This document shows positions 36,847 through 48,494 of a stretch of 64,000 nt of DNA, piece by piece; position 1 is the stretch's first letter; each line of letters opens with the position of its first letter. Source of the DNA: Silurus meridionalis (Eukaryota; Chordata; Actinopteri; Siluriformes; Siluridae); assembly GCF_014805685.1 (NCBI RefSeq), contig NC_060900.1, positions 8,883,950-8,947,949 of the forward strand, read 5' to 3'. A program made the translations under genes and the position numbers. Below the pieces are notes generated by a model. It was not told where the DNA came from and did not search any database. It saw nothing but the letters and a program-made list of their open reading frames with translations.

Positions 36847-36916
36847 TTTGTAAAACACAACATATGGAACAAAAAATATCCCCAAAATTCCAAGTATGGG
36901 ACAATTTGTGTCTCAC

Positions 36917-37105
36917 CTGCTCAGGTTGCTCAGGCTGCTCCGGCTGCTCAGGTTGAGAATTGCTGTGAGTGGAAAATCCTCTTGACAGTCTGCGATGTTG
37001 TGATGGACCCGGGTGACCAGGATGTGGATGATGAGGATGATTGGGATAATGATGGGGATGACTATCTTCATAATTCTCAGCAATGAGCTTCATCCTACTT
37101 TGAGT
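36917..37105 (-). CDS. erc2 penultimate exon (exon B), His/Pro-rich linker
   Basis: On the minus strand, acceptor GATTTTCAG and donor CAG|GTGAGA flank 63 in-frame codons, phase 0 at both ends. It starts T-Q-S-R-M-K-L-I-A-E-N-Y, matching the family's T-Q-N-R-M-K-L-M-A-D-N-Y. It continues with a His/Pro-rich run (residues 16-34) with P-G-P-S-Q-H, then a Ser-rich stretch, and ends in four Pro-Glu-Gln triplets. A His-rich segment here is characteristic of ERC2 rather than ERC1. The mammalian version has a purer poly-His run and a P-S-P-D-Q end, so this copy has diverged. The role is probably a flexible linker between the coiled coils and the PDZ-binding tail. Confidence 0.92.
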
Positions 37106-37424
37106 CTGAAAATCAAGCCATTTTCAACACATTAAACCTTTCAGAAAGTGTCTACAATGACAAAAAATGTATCTATTTTAACATTTGTTACATTTTGACC
37201 AAAATTAAATGCAAAACAAAGCAGAGAAATTATTATATTTTTAAGTTATTTGCAGTATATTAATAAGTTAATCATATTTAAATTACTCATAGTGTTTTGA
37301 TATTCCACTTGTATATGTAAGGCATAAAACATTTTTATGTGTGTATTAATAGTTCATGTATTTATAATGAAAGAATGACTCACAGAGTGGTGTAAAACAG
37401 TTACAGATCAGAAGCTGACTTATT

Positions 37425-37427
<3 letters not shown>

Positions 37428-37495
<68 letters not shown>
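37428..37495. repeat. (TA)n microsatellite
   Basis: About 34 TA units. Confidence 0.97.
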
Positions 37496-37498
<3 letters not shown>

Positions 37499-38589
37499 CC
37501 ATATAATTCCTCTCATACAACAGGAATTTGCCAATGCCAAATTTGATTATTTATTAATGAACAATGTGCATGTGGAACATACACTATATAGAACAAGTTA
37601 GTCCTCTTTTTCACTTATGTTATAGTGGCTATAAATAGTTAGAGTAGCTGCTTCATTTATCTCCTTCCTGCAGCTTGTATAACAAAAAACTTTCCCATTG
37701 AGTAATTTCTTTATTTGCAAAATAGTACAATACAGCTTAATTTCAATTTTTTAATCAAATTAATTGTGACTTAACTATAAAATATTGGCACATAAATTTA
37801 GTCAAAACCTTTTCGTTCTATGCAAATAAACATATCATTTTCCACTGTCCAACATTCTTAATTTTATATTTGCAAAATTAGCGTCGCTTCAAAACTTAGT
37901 CTGCAGGGCATGTTTTCATGCAAATAACTCAGCACTGTCTAATTAATTTCATCTTTGTGAATATTTTTTTCATCTGCATGTCTTCTATTACTTATCTACA
38001 GTGTCATAACAAGTCTAAAAGAACAGATGAATAAAACATGTCTGATTTAAACAGAATAATTAATCTCTATATAAAAGGGCAAATCCAAGCACTCTACATG
38101 CATCTGATTTTAATACAAACTCTTGTTTTTCACAGTTTTTAGCAATTCTGTTGTAAGATTGAGCCTGCACAAGTTAAGCTGAATCCTTACTAGATATCAT
38201 ATGCATTTGGTAAAAATAAATCTACTTATCAAAAAATGTTGGTTTTCTGCAATCACCCATCGTTTCTATATGCTTATGATTTAATACAATAAACCGCTAG
38301 TTTCTTCAAAGGTAGGTCACAGCTACTTAGTGTGTGTATTATTGTGTCATATGATGTGTTTTTTATTAGTCCTTAATCATTTTTGAAAGGCACATGCATG
38401 CCATTTTGTTTATATGCAACAAACTAGGTATTTATTTTATTATTATTAATATTTTATTTTTTTATTTTATTTTATTTTATTTATTTAGGTATTTAACAGT
38501 AAAAAGATTTACTTCAACCAAAGAATTATATAAATATACAGATGGTAAACTTTATTCCATTGAAAAATCCTCCCCCAGCATGAACAACA

Positions 38590-38655
38590 GCTCTACTCTA
38601 GAAATTTCCCCACTGTGGGACGAATAAAGGTTTATCTTATCTTATCTTATCTTAC
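38590..38655 (+). mobile_element. LINE 3' tail with (TTATC)n
   Basis: CCCCACTGTGGGACGAATAA, AGGTTTATC and then four CTTAT units. This is the usual 3' end of a fish non-LTR element, here extremely 5'-truncated and inserted in the Tc1 relic. Confidence 0.75.
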
Positions 38656-38757
38656 TCACTCATTTGGACAGTCAGTTGTTCCAAACATTCAGCTGAAATA
38701 CTTTGCCATGCCTCTTTTAAAACTAAAAAGTGTGTTTGTAAGTTAGAGATTTTTTAT

Positions 38758-38880
38758 TTTAGTTATACAGCTGAGCAATTGAGGATTAAGGGCCCTGCTC
38801 CAGTGCTGGAATTTGAACCCATGACCTTCTAATCAGAAGTTCAACATCTTATCCACTGAGCTACCACTTCCTGTTAGCAC
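38758..38880 (-). mobile_element. tRNA-derived SINE
   Basis: On the minus strand, GGTAGCTCAGTGGATAAG is an A-box-like start and GGGTTCAAATTCC a B-box-like block. The body then reads TGGAGCAGGGCCCTTAATCC and TCAATTGCTCAGCTGTATA, matching a SINE head common in catfish sequences. Inserted in the Tc1 relic. Confidence 0.85.
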
Positions 38881-40056
38881 CAACCTAAAACCTTCAAGCT
38901 TCTACCTCCTTGTTTGACCACAACAATTTCTTTCAGTTATTCACTATCCAATTATTGCATGTTTTAGCTTTTAGCTTTATTTTTTGCACATGAACAAAAG
39001 GAACATGCATGTGTCTCATAAACTATTAAAAACTAGGTTTTTTCAAACTTTTGGCAGGAGCTGTATAATATTTCAGACTATGTTCAATTACTTGTTATGA
39101 CAGATAATATATGCAAATGTTGACATGCCTTTATATACGTCTAAACATGTAGTAGACCTCCGACATTGTGGTGATGTCATACATTCTCACTCAATGGCAA
39201 GTGAAAATAAACGTAATGAACTGTTTTGCTTTGACATAAAATAACATTACTCACGGCAGAGAAATTACTAATTTATTTTCTGATACTTATGAATCATCAA
39301 GAAACACTGTTAAGATACAGAGAATGGGTGGAGTCTGTGTGGGACTTTCAGTTTGATGAACTTGTAGAAGTGTAAACTTAATAGCAAAATAATTGACTCT
39401 CACCTACATGATCTTCTGACTCCGTATTATATATACAATTCAGCTGCAGCCCAATTTGGAAAAAAATGTTTGAAAAGTAAGGAGCAGCTTCATGTCTTTC
39501 ATTAGAGGTCACTGACATTACAAGCATATGACTTATATGCTTATATTTGCTTATAGCTTGCGTAGCTGTATAAGACACTGAACTCTACTGTGCAAGCAAA
39601 TGAATTCCATTAGACTAGAAACCTTTAAAAATAAAACTGCATTAGTTAAACAAATTACAGATTCATGTTACTTATTTATTGATTGATTGATTTGTTCATT
39701 TATTATAAAATCATAAATTAGGGGACCATGCCAACTTAAACTTTACTATAATACTGTTTGGTATAATGCAACATTTACTTTCATCTTACTACCCTCAATC
39801 ATGTTTGATTTTTTTCTCTTAATAGGAAAATGTTTGAGCATCTCTGGGCTAAATAATTGGTTTTTAAAGATTCTAATAATGTGTTTCTAATATATTTCCA
39901 CTCAAAGGATGTTCTGTTCCCTATCCTCACCACCTGAGGTCTCTCATTCAGGAAATGCATCAACCAGTAGCACAGTTTTACTCACTAGATGGCTAGAAAC
40001 TACTAATCAATACAAAGTTGTATAGAAGTATAAATAAAATATATACAATAAATTGT

Positions 40057-40080
40057 AAAAAAAAAAAAAAAAAAAAAAAA
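40057..40080. repeat. Poly-A tract
   Basis: 24 consecutive A, perhaps the tail of an unrecognised retroelement. Confidence 0.9.
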
Positions 40081-42472
40081 TGCACTATGTAAATAAAAAC
40101 TGTCAGATAGCTTTAGATGCAGATGAAAGTCAGATTTACTGCTAAATATGGCAAATCAATAATTAGGGATTATAATAAGTGACAAGTCAGGTGATTGATA
40201 AACAGGCAAAACTAGGTGGAGGCAGAGATCAATAAACAAATAAACTAAAGTTGAAACTGGGAAATATACAAAGAGAATCTAGGAATTGTTTAGGCTATTA
40301 GATCAAAAAAGAGACTAATCTGGTAAATACAAATAGGACTAGGGTTATGTGATAGCTGAAGTGATGTGGATTGTAATTTGTGAATATACAAGTCATTATG
40401 GGAATAGTGGTTTGGGATTTCAGTGGCGACAGAACACCCAACCCACTCCTCAACAGTGAAGCTCTGTGGCAGTATGATCATAGTGATATGCATAAAGTCT
40501 TTGATCACACAAGGCTGTAAGACTGGGCAGGGATTAAAGGCCATTCATCTAAAGATTTATTTGAATCTCTGTTCATTTGGGCATCAAAGTGCTGTAAATG
40601 CTGATAGCCAAATCCCTTTCATTGGGTTCATATCCCTTATGAAGAAGTGTTTGATTTTGCTATACCACAGTCTACATTTGAATATGGATCTTATTGTGTC
40701 AGTTGGCTGTCCTTCCAGATTCGGTGGCATTAAAGGTGTATCACCTGGAAAACATTAACACTAGGGACATGAGTTTCCAGAAAGAAAATGGGTTACCAGA
40801 AAGCAAATTGGTCTCTTGCAGTATTGTGGTTAAAGTTTGTAAATTAAATAGGTAATGATGGTTAAATTCACTATATTGTTTGATTTCATGATCTGGTTAT
40901 TCGAGACTTAAGCTGTCTGTGGTTACCAGGATTGTTGTCACGTTTCAAGGACTGCCAAACTGTTACTCTTGAGCTCAGTTTTCCTAAACTTCATATGCTG
41001 AGCTCAATTGTTAATTACTTTGGATTGAAGCTTTTGTCAAATGAGTAAATGAAAAGGGGGGAGAGAAGGTCTAGGATGAAAACAAACACTATAATATACA
41101 GTGGTTAATGGCAAATAGGTAGTGGAATAGGTACAGTACCGATAGGTAGCCCCCAGCTAGGAAGGCTCTGGGGAACTTTAGCCTGTGCACACATAGAGCA
41201 TGACTTGAAAGAAAAAAAAACATTTTGGCCAGCATAGTTTCCCACTAGTATTTTACCAATAAAAGTGATGGATGTGTACTGGTGACTACTGGACAGTATG
41301 TGGCAACTGATGCATTGCTTCATTGAGGAGATTATTGTGGGTCTACATCAGTTTTAGTTTCAGGGCACTGACATGTTGGGAAATGTGCTCTAGTGTGAGT
41401 GATTTTTTTGGTCCACTTTTGAGGTGATAAATATGGTAAAGCAAGATTCAATATTATGGATTCTGGGTATTCCTATCTTGAGGGTGCAAAGTATAGTCTT
41501 GAGAAGACCTCTGCTTTTGTGCTCTAGCAGTGTGGTCTTGTGTTCATCTCGTGTGATAAAACTTTAGTTTCAACAAGATTTTTTTAGCCACCTCAAGCTA
41601 ATGGCTTTTGTTTTCCAGAGATAGTTTTACTATTATCAACTCTCAAGTTCCAGCTTCATGACAATAACATTGGCAGGTGATTTCCTTGGTGCTAACCAGA
41701 ATCCACTTTGTGGTAAATAAAAATGTAGGGCTTAGCCTTCATGAAGTATGAAAAGCGAGCTGAGATTTCCACTAATGCCTCTATGCTTCTTGCAAATCCA
41801 AGAAGTTTTGCTACTTGACAGTGAATGTGGCTTATACATCCTTATGAAGAGGTAGAATTTGAAGAATGGTTCTTTATGTGAGGCACTGTTTCCATTTCTT
41901 TACCCTCTCTCAGGTCAACTGCTTTTACAGCATCTATTAAAATAATTTATTTAATAATTATTTTGAGTTGATGTTAAGTTGGTTTGCAACAAAGTTACTT
42001 TGCCAAATTAGTGAATCCAAATCATATCATTAAATTATAAATACAATTAATTATGGCTGTCCAATTAATTGCATACAATTAATCAAATAATATTATAAAT
42101 TATTATTATTAATAATAATAACATATATTATTAATATATTTTTTAATTAATTTAAATGAATAAAAATATATTAATACAATTTAATATTTTCCAAAGTTTT
42201 GTTTATGTCATTTGTACAGTTAGACTTGCATATACTATTTAGCCCCAGTGACTGTATCTGTTCAGAGAGTTAACTGATTTTGCAATTGATACTTTTTGCT
42301 GCTTTTTCACAACAAAGGAATGGCTTTGATCAGTTGAATACGCGCAATGCATATAAATTCCAGTGACACCCTAACAAACAGAGTGAGAACGAGAGGAAAA
42401 TCAGAGGGTGAGGAAATCAGCCATGTCTCCTCGAGTCACAGATCTCACTATATTCCCATGTTCTTTTGCTTG

Positions 42473-42475
<3 letters not shown>

Positions 42476-42528
<53 letters not shown>
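42476..42528. repeat. (CA)n microsatellite
   Basis: About 26 CA units. Confidence 0.97.
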
Positions 42529-42529
<1 letters not shown>

Positions 42530-42891
42530 GTGTACAGTTACAGCACTGCACTGGTGGCTATCGGAATACCACCTCCATCGTTTGCCTCCACATCAAAGCG
42601 TGGAATTCCAGAAAGCATCCATCACACAGCAGCGACTGGCAGAAAACTCTAAACTCAGACTGATTTATGGGAACCCGCTTTGCAGGTAGTGAGAAAAAAA
42701 ATACAATGCATTGAATGTGTGCTTATACATGCACAGTGACCGGATACCAGAGCTCACAGAGCGAGCAAGGCAAATTGCATGTAGCTCTAGTAATATATAG
42801 CACTTTTCATAATTATGTATAACTAAAAACATCCCTAGAAAAGGCATTGTAATCTGGTTTGCACAGGAGAACTTGCACAGGGTACAATTTT

Positions 42892-42945
<54 letters not shown>
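42892..42945. repeat. (GT)n microsatellite
   Basis: About 26 GT units, opposite in orientation to the (CA)n tract at 42476. Confidence 0.97.
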
Positions 42946-42946
<1 letters not shown>

Positions 42947-43070
42947 TGAGTGCTGAGGAGATGGCGATCTCCAGTATTTGACCTTGACTTGTTTATCAGG
43001 TCCTGGTCAAGATATCTGTCAGCATATCTTCTAATGGCTGACACACTACACTATGAAGTGCAGATTGATA

Positions 43071-43074
<4 letters not shown>

Positions 43075-43142
<68 letters not shown>
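43075..43142. repeat. (GT)n microsatellite
   Basis: About 34 GT units. Confidence 0.97.
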
Positions 43143-43145
<3 letters not shown>

Positions 43146-44880
43146 AAAGAAATAGCATGTGAAAACCACAGAAAATGAAAAAAAAAAAAGAGGGACAGTT
43201 ATCTCACATCACATGCACAGAGGAATTTGAGGAATTTTACACACATGCTATAAAAAGGAAGCAATGTACAATTCCACAACTGGTGGTTGTGGTACGCAGT
43301 GTATCTGATTTTGATTTTAAGCTTAAAAGTGTGTGATGTGTTCCTAAAGTAGAATTCTTTTCAACCATGTTCATATTCGCTCTTGATTAGACTATGATCT
43401 ATTTTTATCTGGGCCTTGTTGTGAAATTGTTTTGATGGGGGAAATTCCTATTACCATATGTAATGATATTAGCATATTAGATGCATTTCTTAAGTAGCAT
43501 GTACAAAACCTTCACCCCAATAGGAAATATTTTGCCTTAGAGTTGGGTACTAAAACATTTTAAACATTTAAGCTTTTGTATGTAGGTTACATCACATTTG
43601 AACTTAAATATCTCTTGGTCACCTTACATTGAGTGCAAAAATTAAGCTAAACTATAGATCAATAAATAAATCAAATAAATGTACAGTATTAATAGACTGT
43701 CCAGTCACTCTCAACAAACATCCGTTTTTTTTTTTTCACACCTGTCAAAGCTTGCAAAGTCAGACAAGTGTATATTTATAAAGTTTATTTTACATTTACT
43801 CATTTATTTTACAAAAAAATATATAAATTGGATTAGATTAATGTGATACATAGAACCCGGATCGTTCATGTAGCAACAGTGCAATATAAAAGACTCTCAT
43901 TTATTGTTTCATACTTGCGTTTATATTTTATAGTGTTACTGCTGACAGAGAGAAAAAAACCCTCTAACAGAGGGAAGATGCTCTAACAAAACATCTGCAT
44001 TTTTTGCCTATTAAAGCCATGTTCTTATGCTTAAAATGGTCTACACTAAGAAAACTCAATTTGTTAATGACAGAAACTTTGCATACTCATAGAGGTACGA
44101 TTTGCATTACATAAATCAATTGACTTAACTGTTTAAGCAGGATCATTCTTTGCCTGAATATTTATATACATTTTGACCTACTGGCAGAATCATAATATAA
44201 ATCACTGTTTTACTCTGTAATCTTATTTGAGGATAATTCCTTAAAACAGTGTGTTTATACATAGTGGATGCCTTATATAGGTTTTTTTTTTTAGTAATAC
44301 AAGATATAACTGATAACCATAACTGATGCATAAACAATGATACAATACATTAAATATACATATGAAGCAGCTACCGATGCAATGCAAATCATCCCTCTTA
44401 CACATTAATATTATAATATGCAATTCACTATGATACAGATAGTTCACTTTATTTCTATGGTTCAAACAGACAGCAAATTATCAATTACTTAAAGTGCCAT
44501 CCGAATTCTAATGTATGGCCCTTTCACAAACAGGCCTTAGTAGTGCAAAAAAAGAATACAAAAAAATATTAAATAAAACCATAATTTTTTTTCCTGTTCT
44601 GTCTCCATGAAGATGCAGTTCTACCTCTGCCATGGACATGCCAGAACGTGATTGAGAAACAGTTTAGGGAAGAGAAATCAATATACTTATAAAAAATCTG
44701 TCACAAATTATTGGCAACATATAGCGCATCTACTAATAATTATATATAAATAAATCAAGGTTTAGCTATGCAGGTATGTTAAAAACGATGTATCACATTC
44801 CAACGACAACTTTTACAGTATACCGATGCACAGATGCGAACCGCTGAATCTTACCGTTCCTTATATACATATCCATTATA

Positions 44881-46225
44881 CAGTGAGGAAAATAAGTATT
44901 TGAACACCCTGCTATTTTGCAAGTTCTCCCACTTAGAAATCATGGAGGGGTCTGAAATTGTCATCGTAGGTGCATGTCCACTGTGAGAGACATAATCTAA
45001 AAAAAAAATCCAGAAATCACAATGTATGATTTTTAAACTATTTATTTGTTTGATACAGCTGCAAATAAGTATTTGAACACCTGATGTTAATATTTGGTAC
45101 AGTCGCCTTTGTTTGCAATTACAGAGGTCAAACGTTTCCTGTAGTTTTTCACCAGGTTTGCACACACTGCAGGAGGGATTTTGGCCCACTCCTCCACACA
45201 GATCTCTAGATCAGTCAGGTTTCTGGCCTGTCGCAGAGAAACATGGAGTTTGAGCTCCCTCCAAAGATTCTCTATTGGGTTTAGGTCTGGAGACTGGCTA
45301 GGCCACGCCAGAACCTTGATATGCTTCTTACAGAGCCACTCCTTGGTTATCCTGGCTGTGTGCTTTCGGTCATTGTCATGTTGGAAGACCCAGCCTCGAC
45401 CCATCTTCAATGTTCTAACTGAGGGAAGGAGGTTGCTCCCCAAAATCTCGCAATACATGGCCCCGGTCATCCTCTCCTTAATACAGTGCAGTCGCCCTGT
45501 CCCATGTGCAGAAAAACACCCCCAAAGCATGATGCTACCACCCCATGCTTCACAGTAGGGATGGTGTTCTTGGGATGGTACTCATCATTCTTCTTCCTCC
45601 AAACACGTTTAGTGAAATTATGACCCAAAAGTTCTATTTTGGTCTCATCTGACCACATGACTTTCTCCCATGACTCCTCTGGATCATCCAAATGGTCATT
45701 GGCAAACTTAAGACGTGCCTGGACATGTGCTGGTTTAAGCAGGGGAACCTTCCGTGCTATGCATGATTTCAAACCATGACGTCTTAGTGTATTACCAACA
45801 GTAACCTTGGAAACGGTGGTCCCAGCTCTTTTCAGGTCATTGACCAGCTCCTCCCGTGTAGTTCTGGGCTGATTTATCACCTTCCTTAGGATCATTGAGA
45901 CCCCACGAGGTGAGATCTTGCATGGAGCCCCAGTCCGAGGGAGATTGACAGTCATGTTTAGCTTCTTCCATTTTCTAATGATTGCTCCAACAGTGGACCT
46001 TTTTTCACCAAGCTGCTTGGCAATTTCCCCGTAGCCCTTTCCAGTCTTGTGGAGGTGTACAATTTTGTCTCTAGTGTCTTTGGACAGCTCTTTGGTCTTG
46101 GCCATGTTAGTAGTTGGATTCTTACACACAGTGGACCTACGATGACAATTTCAGACCCCTCCATGATCTCTAAGTGGGAGAACTTGCAAAATAGCAGGGT
46201 GTTTAAATACTTATTTTCCTCACTG
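44881..46225 (-). mobile_element. Tc1-like DNA transposon, nearly intact
   Basis: 1,345 bp bounded by TA on both sides (44879-44880 and 46226-46227). Both ends begin CAGTGAGGAAAATAAGTATT, and the inverted repeats stay almost identical for about 105 bp, differing at a handful of positions. A second partial copy of the end motif (AAATAAGTATTTGAACACC) lies inside the left arm at 45064-45082. This gives the IR/DR layout of fish Tc1 elements, but the inner repeat is absent on the right arm. One transposase gene fills the interior. High terminal identity and few coding lesions suggest recent insertion. The family is widespread in teleosts. Confidence 0.96.
45087..46105 (-). pseudogene. Tc1-like transposase with one-base frameshift
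   Basis: Encodes a DDE transposase of about 340 residues, the usual family length. I chose M-A-K-T-K-E-L at 46105 as the start; an upstream in-frame ATG at 46129 adds eight residues not typical of the family. The paired-like N-terminal helix-turn-helix (about residues 1-110) includes G-E-I-A-K-Q-L-G and the second-domain start R-T-G-A-P-C-K-I. First catalytic Asp: M-W-S-D-E-T-K. Second: F-Q-H-D-N-D. Glu: [11 protein letters not shown]. One base appears lost in a C run at about 45539-45544, within the T-V-K-H-G-G-G-S block, splitting the gene into two frames (46105 to 45540, and 45540 to 45087). It would otherwise be open. Confidence 0.93.
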
Positions 46226-47360
46226 TATATACATTTGCAAATAAACCATTTATGACTCTAAACTTTTGCTATGTTATGATAAGGATTGGATGGAAATTGT
46301 TGTTAAACAGTCTACTTAACACTCATACAGTAATGATGGAATATGATTTGCATTGTCCTTAAGCACCAAAAAAATATGAAAAAAGCATGCGTAGAAATTA
46401 AAAGGACACGGGGGAAATACGATACAAATCATCTGTGTGTTCACTATTTAATAAAAAAGAAAATTGTCTATTTGACTTATTAGGTGGCACTGATGTTATA
46501 TTTTCTATTGCATCTGCTTAGAGTTTCTGAGCCATGAGAAAAACAGGCAAAAGCATGTGTTTAACCTACAAAGAAAATTCTTCCTCTTTTCCCAGAATTC
46601 TGTCTGAATCAGCCTTGTTAGCAATGGCCACTAGCAATGCTACTGATGTGGTCTGTTGTGACCTACATGATTGATTACAACTTATTAAACCTATATGAGT
46701 CAAGTAATCAACGGACAAGTCATAGCCTAAACACTAAGGCTGACTTAATAACAATGGAGTGTAATTAAACTTCTTACAAATCTGGAGAAGGTACTGCAAA
46801 ACATCAAGAATTCATTTGGTAGTGCTATAAAAAAAAGTACTAATGGCAATAAAAAGCTGAGAGTATGAGAGTGAGGATGATGGTTCACTGGTTTTTCAGT
46901 GAATGGGCGAAATTACGAGTGATACACCAAATATCTCAAATTCCACACTCCCCATATTTGATAGGTCAAAATTCCATTTAAGCAATAGGATTTGGCACAT
47001 ACAATGTATTTAATGCAGAAATTCTGAAACATGGAAACATAGGTGTATGTGGATATATCAATTTATGTAATATATTCATTTATACCATGTGCTGTCTGAG
47101 CACTTAATTCTGATTGGGTGGATGGTTAAACACAGATTTGAAAGATTAGACTATTTACATTATATATATTATATATATTGTGTATAATATAAGTATATAC
47201 CGTAGGCTAGTAGGTATAGGATAGAGTTACAGATGAATACAGTAAAAAAATTCCTCATTTCCTTTTTATTTTTAAAGGATTTTTCTTTATGTAAAATTTT
47301 TGTTTTAATTATTTTTTTAAGGTGTTTTCATAACACATAACTGATCTGATCAACTTTTAC

Positions 47361-47508
47361 CTGTTGTTTGAGCTGGTACATGAGCCTGTCCTTTTCTCTT
47401 TTCAAGGCCATCACCTCCTCTTGACTTGTCTTCATTTTGGGAGCAGAGAGTTCTAGGAGGGCGATGTTTGCATCCTTTTCACTGATGGCTGCCAACAGAG
47501 CTTGTTGC
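47361..47508 (-). CDS. erc2 exon encoding the last coiled-coil segment (exon A)
   Basis: Minus strand, 148 bases: acceptor TTTCCCACCAG, 49 full codons after one leading base (phase 2 entry), donor CAG|GTAAAAG. The peptide contains A-L-L-A-A-I-S-E-K-D-A-N-I-A-L-L-E-L and E-E-V-M-A-L-K-R-E-K-D-R-L, which are near-invariant in ERC/ELKS proteins. L-S-A and E-E-V-M match ERC2 rather than ERC1 (L-S-S, E-E-V-A). The heptad pattern is coiled coil. ERC proteins scaffold RIM, Munc13-related and liprin partners and Ca channels at the presynaptic active zone. A change versus mammals is P-K-M-K-T-S where mammals have S-K-K-K-K-T. Exons encoding everything upstream are outside the window. Confidence 0.95.
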
Positions 47509-48494
47509 CTGGTGGGAAATTGAGGATAAGAGTGGTTACAACCTACGGTAAGTCATTACATTAACAAAGAACAGATACAAACACACAATACAGTAAGTTG
47601 CGCACACATGTACACACACAGCCTCGCAGCAGGGGAGAGTATCCAGCCAGCAGGTGCGCTAAGATTGTTAGCATACCGATGAACCGCAGTATCCACAACC
47701 CCCTGCTCCCTTCCCGTCATCACAGGGATTTTTGTCTAATGGCTGAGTGTTTGCCTGAGGTCAGACAGTGAATTGTCACCAATCTCCGCTTTGTCATTAT
47801 ACCTTACAGACTAACTCATCTGTTTCGCTTTGATACACACATACATACACACCTACGTTTTATGCTCCGGATATGAGCTCAAGACTGGTCTTATCATGAC
47901 TCAGATACAATGACTACATTGAAAACTACTATACAGCATGTGTTGCACTGCCTTCAAGCATTACTATTGAGAGCTCATTGTTCCATTACACATGAATATA
48001 ATAATATTAAAATATAAATTTTCCTGTACAAAGTGCTCAAATGTTCATATTGATAGATTTTGAAAATAATTGCACATGAGCTATTTGTTTGTTTACATGT
48101 TTTAGTAACATCAACTCTCTCTATGACCTGGAAATACTAAAAACAATTAAGAAAATGAATTTTTTTTTAAGGAATTTTTTATGGTTTGCTTATCAGCTCC
48201 TGAGCCAGATGTCTTGTGGAAGCTTCTGGCAAGCTTTCTATCATCTCTTAAATGTGACCAGGCAGCCTGACAATGCATTTCCTAAATAAAAAACCTGTAA
48301 TTTTTACTTGACATGTATTAGCCATGTAATATGTTTATCATGTTTACCTCTTTTACAGTTGTTATATTACTGAAAGACCAGAAAAGTTTAGGATCTACTA
48401 TATAAATTTGGTTCACTTGAAGTGCTTCCGATTTCGATTAAGCAGCATTTCATTATAATGCCTGGATGATTTTTTTTTTAACATGAAGAATGGT

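Larger units (their letters stand above)
27862..36916 (-). other. erc2 last intron (between exons B and C)
   Basis: 9,055 bp between donor CAG|GTGAGA (at 36916/36917) and acceptor TTTTTAG (at 27862). It contains an interspersed-repeat fragment, a SINE, a Tc1 relic, a mariner/Tc1 chimera, several (GT)n/(CA)n tracts and otherwise AT-rich sequence. The stretch 29750-30060 is non-repetitive and less AT-rich, but I see no exon in it. Confidence 0.8.
38487..39066 (-). mobile_element. Tc1-like relic with nested insertions
   Basis: The outer parts match the Tc1-like relic at 3245-4045: TTTAACAGT...AAGATTT near 38495, a CTTTGCCATG block near 38700, and a right part ending CAAACTTTTGGCAGGAGCTG at 39064. 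Two other elements sit inside it: a LINE 3' tail (38590-38655) and a tRNA-derived SINE (38758-38880). Coding capacity is lost. Confidence 0.75.
37106..47360 (-). other. erc2 intron between exons A and B
   Basis: 10,255 bp. It holds a (TA)n tract, a nested Tc1/LINE-tail/SINE relic, a poly-A tract, two (GT)n and one (CA)n microsatellites and a nearly complete Tc1 element. Stretches 39070-42470 and 46230-47340 are AT-rich with no exon that I can identify. Confidence 0.8.

Noticed and set aside
40420..40760. Tc1-like transposase relic
   Set aside because: A S-T-V-K-L segment near 40440 resembles the Tc1 T-V-K-H-G motif, but neither flanks nor ends match any Tc1 family I could follow.
45181..45558. 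Plus-strand 125-residue ORF
   Set aside because: It is the antisense shadow of the Tc1 transposase.
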